Below are positions 1-5,462 of a DNA stretch of 5,462 nucleotides, piece after piece (positions within the stretch are counted from its first letter, which is position 1; every line of letters starts with the position of its first letter). The DNA lies in NCBI GenBank assembly GCA_002413325.1, contig DHWT01000305.1:1-5462 (forward strand), in the 5' to 3' direction. The stretch comes from Chitinophagaceae bacterium UBA5175. Lineage in GTDB: Bacteria > Bacteroidota > Bacteroidia > Chitinophagales > Chitinophagaceae. The translations under genes were made by a program, and so were the position numbers. The notes beneath the pieces were generated by a model, which saw only the letters and a list, made by a program, of their open reading frames with translations, had not been told where the DNA came from and did no database searches.

Positions 1-1371
1 TCCGGGGGGGTTATTCAGGTATTGAACGGTTGATGTGGCGGGGTCAATCAGGTCCACGCCACCCTGAACGGTGGCCAGCCATATCCGGCCCTGTTTATCC
101 TGCTTGATGGCTGAAATCGAATTATCACTCAGGCCGCCTGCTGCGTTCAGACGGCGTATGGTTGTTTTTGCGGAATCAATCACCTGGATGCCTTCTGTGG
201 GGCCCGTGATCCAGATATTGCCGCGGGGATCTTTTAATACGGAGTAAATCACGTCTGAAAGCAGCCCTTCCTTTTTCCCGTAATGCTCAATGGTTTTATG
301 CGCCTGGTCGATCATATCCAGTCCGCCGTTGCTGGTAACCCAGATCTTGCCGTCCACTTCAGCGATGGACTGGATGGTATTGTCCTCGAAACCATACTGC
401 TTATTCAGATGAATTATTTTTTTCCCGCGTTCGTCCAGTATTTCGATTCCCGAGTTGGTGGTGCCTCCCCAGATTCTTTCCGATCCGTCTTCAAAAATGG
501 TGGACATATTTTTACCCGCCATGGGATAAACGGTCTGGCCATCCTGGTCAATAACGTTCAGGCTGGCCTGGTAAGTTCCCACCCAGATCCTTTGTTTTTG
601 ATCCATCATCAGGTCGAGGACAAAGTCCCTGGTCAGGCCGTCTTCCTCGCTGAAGTGCTTCAGCATTCCTTTTACCGGATCGAGGACCAGCAGCCCGTGA
701 TTGGTTGCCATCCAGGTGCGGCCGTTCCGGTCAAATAGGATACGGTAAGTAATCATATTATCCAGGTCCTGCACCTTCCCATAGTTTGTGATGGAGCCGC
801 TTTCACCATCTATCGTTTGCACCCCGCCGTTTTTAAAACTAAGCCAGATCCTTCCCTTTGGATCGCCCGTTACAAACCGGACGGTGTCCTCATAAAGGCC
901 CCGGCTGCTGTTTAAATAACGGATGTTGCCCTTCTCCGTATTGATGATATTGATTCCGTTATTGGTAGCGATCCATATATTTTTTTTGTCATCCTCATAA
1001 GCTATCGAAACCACACTGCCGGAAATACGGGCGCTTTGATTGACTTTTTTATAAGACAGCGTCTCCGGATCAATCACATCCACGCCTCCGGTTTTGACCA
1101 GCGGAACCCAGATTTGTCCTTTATGGTCCAGGGTCATCCTGGGAAGACGGGGGAAGGGACTGGATATCGCGGTGGTCTTCATGAACAGCCCATTCCGTGT
1201 GTCCAACACACTGAGCCCGACTTCGTTGATAAACCAGATCCTGCCTTTATTGTCATCAATCAGTCCCGATACGCCATCGGGTATTGCATAGAATTGAACA
1301 TACTCTCCATCGTATCTGTAAATTCCCTTATTCGTGCCGATCCAGATCAGACCTTCTTTGCCCCGGAGCAG
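1..1371 (-). repeat. Array of at least 11 Reg_prop beta-propeller blades (protein-level repeat)
   Basis: Within the lipoprotein the conserved Trp falls at residues 174, 210, 252, 297, 340, 384, 427, 465, 508, 551 and 595. Spacing is 36, 42, 45, 43, 44, 43, 38, 43, 43 and 44 residues. The typical unit is G-x-I-W-[IVL]-x-T-N-x-G followed by a strand ending in [VI]-[ILD]-D. At DNA level this appears on the plus strand as recurrent CCAGAT, the complement of the Ile-Trp codons. Known sensors of this type often carry two seven-bladed propellers, so eleven blades before the edge suggest that the array continues to the left. Confidence 0.85.
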
Positions 1372-1863
1372 GGAAAGAAAATTGTTTCCCTGGATTCCCA
1401 GCAACTGACCGAAATCCGACAGGGAAAGCCGGGCCGTATTTTTTGGCGACAGGGGGCCGGTTTTTATGATGACGGGCGGGGGCAGGACCAGCATTCTGAA
1501 TGCCAGTGGCACGGAGGGTATTTTGTCCAGGCTGAATGCGGAGTCCGGCAACGAATTGAAGTCCAGGTGACTCGTTTCCGGCGGTTTGGTAAATGGTTTA
1601 AAGCCCGAGGGATCATAAGGTGTTGAGGGCAGGGCGTTGATATCAAATTTTTTTATGACCGGTTTTATGATACCGGTTTTGACGGTTACCCAGTTTATTT
1701 TTTTTGCCGGACTGAATTGCAGCGGCACAACAACGGGCTGCGGGTATCCGCTGTCACTGATCGGGAAGGGGATATCAACTGCCTGATTATTGCATGACGG
1801 CAACAGATACAGGGATGTAATTGCCATGGCCAGCAAAGGAAAGGAAGGGGTTACTTTGCGCAT
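1..1863 (-). CDS. Two-component-regulator propeller (Reg_prop) repeat lipoprotein, 3' end cut by left edge
   Basis: The minus strand is open from the ATG at 1863 to the window edge, giving 621 residues without a stop. An in-frame TAA lies eight codons upstream of this ATG with no start codon between, so this is the most upstream start. Residues 1-24 look like a lipoprotein signal: basic R2-K3, a hydrophobic stretch at about 8-21, and lipobox L-P-S-C with C24 as the lipidated residue. Residues 25-165 are a proline-rich linker. From about residue 165 there are at least eleven propeller repeats, each with an I-W (once T-W) followed by a turn and a V/I-D motif. Such repeats are known from periplasmic sensor halves of hybrid two-component systems and other Bacteroidota sensors. 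The missing C-terminus could hold a kinase, phosphatase, cyclase or DNA-binding domain, or none, so the output and ligand are unknown. A cell-envelope location is inferred. It is divergent from a rhamnose operon, and a role in rhamnose sensing is only a possibility. Confidence 0.9.
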   Translation of the reverse strand, partial: MRKVTPSFPLLAMAITSLYLLPSCNNQAVDIPFPISDSGYPQPVVVPLQFSPAKKINWVTVKTGIIKPVIKKFDINALPSTPYDPSGFKPFTKPPETSHLDFNSLPDSAFSLDKIPSVPLAFRMLVLPPPVIIKTGPLSPKNTARLSLSDFGQLLGIQGNNFLSLLRGKEGLIWIGTNKGIYRYDGEYVQFYAIPDGVSGLIDDNKGRIWFINEVGLSVLDTRNGLFMKTTAISSPFPRLPRMTLDHKGQIWVPLVKTGGVDVIDPETLSYKKVNQSARISGSVVSIAYEDDKKNIWIATNNGINIINTEKGNIRYLNSSRGLYEDTVRFVTGDPKGRIWLSFKNGGVQTIDGESGSITNYGKVQDLDNMITYRILFDRNGRTWMATNHGLLVLDPVKGMLKHFSEEDGLTRDFVLDLMMDQKQRIWVGTYQASLNVIDQDGQTVYPMAGKNMSTIFEDGSERIWGGTTNSGIEILDERGKKIIHLNKQYGFEDNTIQSIAEVDGKIWVTSNGGLDMIDQAHKTIEHYGKKEGLLSDVIYSVLKDPRGNIWITGPTEGIQVIDSAKTTIRRLNAAGGLSDNSISAIKQDKQGRIWLATVQGGVDLIDPATSTVQYLNNPPG

Positions 1864-2060
1864 AGCTATAAATTTATGATATTTTTAATAGCCAATACAT
1901 ATTCCCTGGTGAAGCTTTTATTCTGCATGAAGCAGGTGGTTCGGCGGTTTTGAAGTTTTCAGATCTTTTTCGCAGGGTCTGAAACGGAGATTTTTTAAAA
2001 GACAGCTCAGGACGGTTAATCGGAAGGCAGTATCTAAATTACACCAGGAATAAAAGCCAT
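1864..2060. promoter_or_regulatory. Divergent intergenic region between propeller lipoprotein and rhaT
   Basis: These 197 bases separate two divergent start codons and must carry the promoter for the lipoprotein gene and probably that of the rhamnose operon. No clear match to the Bacteroidota TAnnTTTG -7 element was found on either strand. TATCTAAATTAC near 2031-2042 is at best a poor match. A short AGGA at 2046-2049 lies about 11 bases before the rhaT ATG and is a weak ribosome-binding candidate. The stretch just before the lipoprotein ATG is strongly A/T-rich. No coding potential is visible. Confidence 0.5.
1900..2052. repeat. Interrupted inverted repeat CACCAGG(G)AATA flanking the divergent start region
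   Basis: The plus strand carries CACCAGGAATA at 2042-2052, just before the rhaT ATG. The minus strand carries CACCAGGGAATA at 1911-1900, about 36 bases before the lipoprotein ATG. The arms differ only by one extra G. They could be two half-sites or two binding sites for a shared regulator, but their distances to the respective starts differ and chance cannot be excluded. Confidence 0.3.
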
Positions 2061-3149
2061 ATGCAGATTGTTTTAGGTGTACTGTTTCATTTTTTCGGAG
2101 GCTTTGCTTCGGGAAGTTTTTACATCCCCTATAAGAAAGTGAAGGGGTGGTCCTGGGAAAGTTTCTGGATTGTCGGCGGACTTTTCTCCTGGCTGATTGT
2201 TCCGCCCCTGGCGGCCTGGCTCACCATACCGGGCTTCGCTGAAATCATCAGAAGCACATCTGCTGCCACCCTGGGTTATACGTACCTGTTTGGCCTGCTG
2301 TGGGGAATCGGAGGTTTGACCTATGGACTGGGCGTGCGCTATCTGGGCGTTTCGCTCGGCAGCACCATCATCCTGGGACTCTGCGCCGTTTTTGGTTCCG
2401 TTATCCCTTCTGTGTATTACAATTTTTTTCCGAAGGAAGGCAAGGACAGTTTCAGTACGCTTTTGCATACTCACTGGGGAGAAATGGTATTAACGGGTAT
2501 CCTCATTTGCGTCACCGGCATTGTTGTTTGCGGGAAGGCGGGTATGATGAAAGAAAGACAACTGTCGCAGAGCCGCGAAATGATTCAGTATAATAAAGAT
2601 TACCATTTTACCTTAGGGATCCTGGTGGCCATTGTTTCTGGGGTTCTCAGCGCCTGTTTTAATTTTGGCATCGAAGCGGGTAAACCGATGGCAGATACCG
2701 CCAATATGATCTGGAAGGCAGGCCATCCGGGCCAGGGCAACTTTCTCTACCAGAACAATGTGACCTATATCATTATCCTCTGGGGCGGATTAACCACCAA
2801 CGGGATATGGTGTGCGGTACTGAATTACCGGAATAAGACTTTTGGAGATTATACGGATCCAAAAAAGCCTCTTTTCAATAATTACCTGTTCTGTGCTTTG
2901 GCCGGTACCACCTGGTTTCTTCAGTTCTTTTTTTACGGCATGGGAGAAAGTAAATTGGGAAACGGCGCCAGCTCCTGGATCCTGCATATGGCATTCATTA
3001 TCCTGACGGCCAATGCATGGGGCTTATTATTGAAAGAGTGGAAGGGGCTGAACAGGAAAACCATGCTGACCCTGGTTGCCGGGATCATCATTATGATTCT
3101 TTCCATTCTCCTGGTTGGATATGGAAACTCCATTAAACAGGTATCTTAA
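2061..3149 (+). CDS. rhaT: L-rhamnose:proton symporter RhaT
   Basis: This 362-residue inner-membrane protein is close in length to E. coli RhaT (344) and matches its character. The N-terminus runs directly into a membrane helix containing F-F-G-G-F-A-S-G-S-F, followed by P-Y-K-K-V-K-x-W-S-W-E, which I recognise as the RhaT family start. About ten hydrophobic segments can be placed at residues 3-22, 35-56, 70-92, 94-118, 139-159, 184-203, 233-256, 272-293, 305-325 and 333-354, the usual topology for this drug/metabolite-transporter-superfamily member. A charged loop at about 160-182 separates the two halves. The family takes up L-rhamnose with H+, and some members also accept L-lyxose or mannose. 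The ATG at 2061 is chosen because it places the first helix at the N-terminus. It is the first gene of the operon, 12 bases before the aldolase-dehydrogenase that acts on the imported sugar, which supports rhamnose as substrate. Confidence 0.95.
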   Translation: MQIVLGVLFHFFGGFASGSFYIPYKKVKGWSWESFWIVGGLFSWLIVPPLAAWLTIPGFAEIIRSTSAATLGYTYLFGLLWGIGGLTYGLGVRYLGVSLGSTIILGLCAVFGSVIPSVYYNFFPKEGKDSFSTLLHTHWGEMVLTGILICVTGIVVCGKAGMMKERQLSQSREMIQYNKDYHFTLGILVAIVSGVLSACFNFGIEAGKPMADTANMIWKAGHPGQGNFLYQNNVTYIIILWGGLTTNGIWCAVLNYRNKTFGDYTDPKKPLFNNYLFCALAGTTWFLQFFFYGMGESKLGNGASSWILHMAFIILTANAWGLLLKEWKGLNRKTMLTLVAGIIIMILSILLVGYGNSIKQVS

Positions 3150-3161
3150 ATACTTTAAAAA

Positions 3162-5282
3162 ATGTCAATCCACACAACATCGTTCAGGCATGTGAGCTAT
3201 TTATGGGATGAAGAGAAGGCAGCTGAACTGGCCGGAGATGAAATCGCTTTGCTGATCTACCGGTCCAATCTGCTGGGGGCTGATTTGCGGCTGACGAATT
3301 ACGGAGGCGGCAATACATCCTGTAAGACCATGGATAAAGATCCATTGACCGGCAAACCGGCAGAAGTGATGTGGATCAAAGGTTCCGGCGGTGATATCGG
3401 AACGCTGAAAAAAAGCGGATTAGCGGCGCTGTACCTGGACCGGTTGCGGAATCTTAAACAGGTGTACCGGGGACCTGCCTTTGAAGATGAAATGGTGGAA
3501 CTTTTTAACCATTGTATTTTCGATTTACAATCAAAAGCTCCCTCTATTGACACACCGCTTCACGGTTTCCTGCCTTTCAAACATATTGACCATTTACATC
3601 CAGATGCGGCCATCGCGATTGCGGCGGCAAAAGATGGCAAACAAATCACCCAACAGCTTTTTAATGGTTCCATCGGATGGGTGGACTGGCAGCGCCCGGG
3701 CTTTGACCTGGGATTGAAACTGAAAGAATGCCTGGATGCCAATCCCGGCATCCGTGGCATCATGCTGGGATCGCATGGCCTGTTTACCTGGGGAGATACG
3801 GCTTATGAAAGCTACAGGAATACATTGGAAGTGATTGAAATCTGTGCGGACTACCTTGAAAAAAATTACGGTAAGAAAGCCCCCGTATTTGGTGGCGAAA
3901 AACTGAAAAGCCAGGATCCCTGGGAGCGAAAAAAACAGGCCACTTTGCTGGCTCCTGTTTTACGCGGGTTCTGTTCATCACAAACCCATATGATCGGACA
4001 TTTCACAGATGACAAACGGGTCCTGGAATATATTAATTCAAAAGATCTCGAAAGACTGGCTCCGATGGGAACCAGCTGTCCCGATCATTTCCTGCGAACA
4101 AAAATCAGTCCCCTGGTTTTAGATCTTACCCCCGGCGAGGACCTGTCGGATCCCGTTGCCCTTAAAGCCAGACTGGCTCCGGCTTTCGAGGCCTACCGTA
4201 ACCTGTATTCGGAATACTATCATACCTGCAAAAAGGAAAACAGTCCGCCGATGCGCGATGCGAATCCGGTGGTGATATTATACCCGGGCGTGGGTATGTT
4301 CACGTTTGCAAAAGATAAACAGACAGCACGGGTGGCGGCTGAATTTTATATCAACGCGATCCAGGTAATGAAGGGTGCCGAAGCCATTTCGGAATACACC
4401 GCATTGCCCAGGCAGGAAGCCTTTGATATTGAATACTGGCTGCTGGAAGAAGCCAAGTTACAGCGTATGCCCAGGCCAAAAGCTTTATCCGGCCGCATCG
4501 CCCTGATAACCGGGAGTGCCGGAGGAATCGGTAAGGCGATTGCCAGGAAATTTGCTGAAGAAGGCGCCGTCGTGGTGTTGAATGATATGAATGCAGCGCG
4601 TCTGGAGGCTGCCGGAGAAGAATTCAGAAAGCAATTTGGTAAGGATGCGAGCATCACTATCGAACTGGATGTAACCAACCCGGATCAGATCCATCATGCA
4701 TTTGCATCGGCCATACTTGCTTTTGGCGGCGTGGATATACTGGTTAATAATGCGGGACTCTCCATATCAAAAACCATGGGCGGGCATACGGAAAAGGACT
4801 GGGACCTCCTGTATGATGTATTGGTAAAAGGTCAGTTCCTGGTAACCCAGGCGGCGACAGCCATCATGAAGAAACAGGAAATGGGCGGAGACATCATTAA
4901 TATTGTAAGCAAGAATGCGCTGGTGAGTGGTCCGAATAACGCCGGGTATGGAAGCGCCAAAGCAGCACAGCTTCATCTAAGCCGTCTGAATGCCGCTGAA
5001 CTGGGCGCAGATAAAATACGGGTGAACGTCGTGAACCCGGATGCGGTAATCAGCGACAGTAATATCTGGGCCGGGGGCTGGGCCGAGGGGCGCGCGAAAG
5101 CCTATGGCATTACAGTGGAAGAACTGCCGGCTTATTATGCGAAAAGGACTTTATTGAATGAGATGATCCTGCCTGAGGATATTGCCAATGCCTGTTTTGC
5201 TTTTACCGGGGGCCTGCTGAATAAATCAACCGGTAATGTGCTGAATGTGGATGGCGGTGTGCCGGCGGCATTTGTCCGTTAA
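3162..5282 (+). CDS. rhaEW: Bifunctional L-rhamnulose-1-phosphate aldolase / L-lactaldehyde dehydrogenase (class II aldolase-SDR fusion)
   Basis: This 706-residue cytoplasmic enzyme has two fused domains. Residues 1 to about 430 are a class II aldolase/adducin domain, with N-Y-G-G-G-N-T-S at 46-53, K-G-S-G-G at 73-77, H-I-D-H-L-H-P-D at 141-148 and H205 in G-S-H-G as likely zinc ligands. From about 443 to the end is a short-chain dehydrogenase: nucleotide motif T-G-S-A-G-G-I-G at 450-457, D475 at the end of the second strand (suggesting NAD+), N-N-A-G at 529-532, and catalytic S583, Y596 and K600. The C-terminal S-T-G-N-V-L-N-V-D-G-G is also typical. In this family (TIGR02632; Bacillus subtilis YuxG/RhaEW) the aldolase splits L-rhamnulose-1-phosphate to DHAP and L-lactaldehyde, and the SDR oxidises the aldehyde to L-lactate. 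It is often annotated rhaD. The position usually holding the fourth catalytic SDR residue, Asn, appears to be L554. The start has only A-rich sequence upstream, with no Shine-Dalgarno, as is common in Bacteroidota. Confidence 0.95.
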   Translation: MSIHTTSFRHVSYLWDEEKAAELAGDEIALLIYRSNLLGADLRLTNYGGGNTSCKTMDKDPLTGKPAEVMWIKGSGGDIGTLKKSGLAALYLDRLRNLKQVYRGPAFEDEMVELFNHCIFDLQSKAPSIDTPLHGFLPFKHIDHLHPDAAIAIAAAKDGKQITQQLFNGSIGWVDWQRPGFDLGLKLKECLDANPGIRGIMLGSHGLFTWGDTAYESYRNTLEVIEICADYLEKNYGKKAPVFGGEKLKSQDPWERKKQATLLAPVLRGFCSSQTHMIGHFTDDKRVLEYINSKDLERLAPMGTSCPDHFLRTKISPLVLDLTPGEDLSDPVALKARLAPAFEAYRNLYSEYYHTCKKENSPPMRDANPVVILYPGVGMFTFAKDKQTARVAAEFYINAIQVMKGAEAISEYTALPRQEAFDIEYWLLEEAKLQRMPRPKALSGRIALITGSAGGIGKAIARKFAEEGAVVVLNDMNAARLEAAGEEFRKQFGKDASITIELDVTNPDQIHHAFASAILAFGGVDILVNNAGLSISKTMGGHTEKDWDLLYDVLVKGQFLVTQAATAIMKKQEMGGDIINIVSKNALVSGPNNAGYGSAKAAQLHLSRLNAAELGADKIRVNVVNPDAVISDSNIWAGGWAEGRAKAYGITVEELPAYYAKRTLLNEMILPEDIANACFAFTGGLLNKSTGNVLNVDGGVPAAFVR

Positions 5283-5298
5283 ATGTGAACTTACAGTT

Positions 5299-5462
5299 AT
5301 GCAGATAGAAAAATATCAGATCGATGAACTCAATCAACAGCATCTGGCAGATCACCTGCGCCGGTTTGAGTTTATAGCCGAAAGGGTGGCGAATATCCAT
5401 GAGGTAATACAAAAGCTTTCCGTTTTTCAAATCGCCATTCCGAGCTGGGCATTGGGAACCGG
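5299..5462 (+). CDS. rhaI: L-rhamnose isomerase, Pseudomonas stutzeri-type, N-terminal fragment cut by right edge
   Basis: The frame opens at the ATG at 5299, 16 bases after the rhaEW stop, and stays open for 54 codons to the window end. The fragment has an N-terminal amphipathic, charged helical region (residues 10-40) followed by F-Q-I-A-I-P-S-W-A-L-G-T-G at 43-55. That I-P-S-W-A-L-G-T-G stretch is what I recognise from the P. stutzeri/rhizobial-type L-rhamnose isomerases (TIGR02629 group), TIM-barrel metal-dependent aldose-ketose isomerases distinct in sequence from E. coli RhaA. The enzyme would convert L-rhamnose to L-rhamnulose in the cytoplasm, the first catabolic step. Its place directly after the aldolase-dehydrogenase fits this job. 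Only the N-terminus is visible, so metal ligands cannot be checked. A related sugar isomerase of the same fold is the main alternative. Confidence 0.85.
   Translation, partial: MQIEKYQIDELNQQHLADHLRRFEFIAERVANIHEVIQKLSVFQIAIPSWALGT

Noticed and set aside
283..738. Plus-strand open frame of 151 codons
   Set aside because: It lies wholly antisense to the propeller gene, whose frame shows clear repeated blade motifs. The antisense translation shows no recognisable domain.
1036..1626. Plus-strand open frame of 196 codons
   Set aside because: It is antisense to the propeller and linker region of the lipoprotein gene. Its length is explained by the codon pattern of the real gene, and its product is low in recognisable features.
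1923..1935. Small palindrome CTGC-ATGAA-GCAG in the intergenic region
   Set aside because: Four-base arms are too short to support an operator, and there is no T-tract or position to support a terminator.
2031..2042. TATCTAAATTAC as a -7 promoter element for rhaT
   Set aside because: It matches only about half of the TAnnTTTG consensus, has no TTG-type -33 element at suitable spacing, and would leave a very short leader.
2073..2474. Minus-strand open frame of 133 codons inside rhaT
   Set aside because: It is antisense to a confidently identified transporter and has no plausible product of its own.
5203..5430. Minus-strand open frame across the rhaEW-rhaI junction
   Set aside because: It overlaps the conserved SDR C-terminus and the rhaI N-terminus on the opposite strand, with no recognisable features.

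Overview
The window most likely comes from a member of the Bacteroidota, and a Chitinophagaceae/Sphingobacteriales-like source is a reasonable guess. The evidence is threefold: a lipoprotein carrying many two-component-regulator propeller (Reg_prop) repeats, start codons preceded by A/T-rich DNA with little or no Shine-Dalgarno sequence, and a rhamnose cluster that uses a fused aldolase-dehydrogenase with a Pseudomonas stutzeri-type isomerase. Base composition looks moderate and even across the window. I see no mobile element, tRNA, rRNA, CRISPR array or phage signature.

Positions 1-1863 (minus strand) are one uninterrupted reading frame that leaves the left edge. It encodes the first 621 residues of a predicted lipoprotein: signal peptide with lipobox, a proline-rich linker with pseudo-repeats, then at least eleven Reg_prop blades. 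Its C-terminus, which would show whether it carries an output domain, is outside the window.

Positions 1864-2060 are a 197-base divergent intergenic region that should hold promoters for both sides. No convincing consensus promoter was found, but a short near-perfect inverted repeat lies in front of the two genes.

Positions 2061-5462 (plus strand) are a tight L-rhamnose catabolic operon: rhaT (L-rhamnose:H+ symporter), then after 12 bases rhaEW (fused rhamnulose-1-phosphate aldolase and lactaldehyde dehydrogenase), then after 16 bases the start of rhaI (L-rhamnose isomerase), cut by the right edge. Together they would import L-rhamnose, isomerise it to L-rhamnulose and, after phosphorylation by a rhamnulokinase not seen here, split it to DHAP and L-lactaldehyde and oxidise the aldehyde to L-lactate. 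The kinase and a dedicated transcription factor are absent and may lie beyond the right edge.

No wholly new system is evident. The points most worth a second look are the divergent propeller lipoprotein as a possible sensor, its unusual linker, the shared inverted repeat, and a non-canonical residue at the catalytic Asn position of the dehydrogenase domain.
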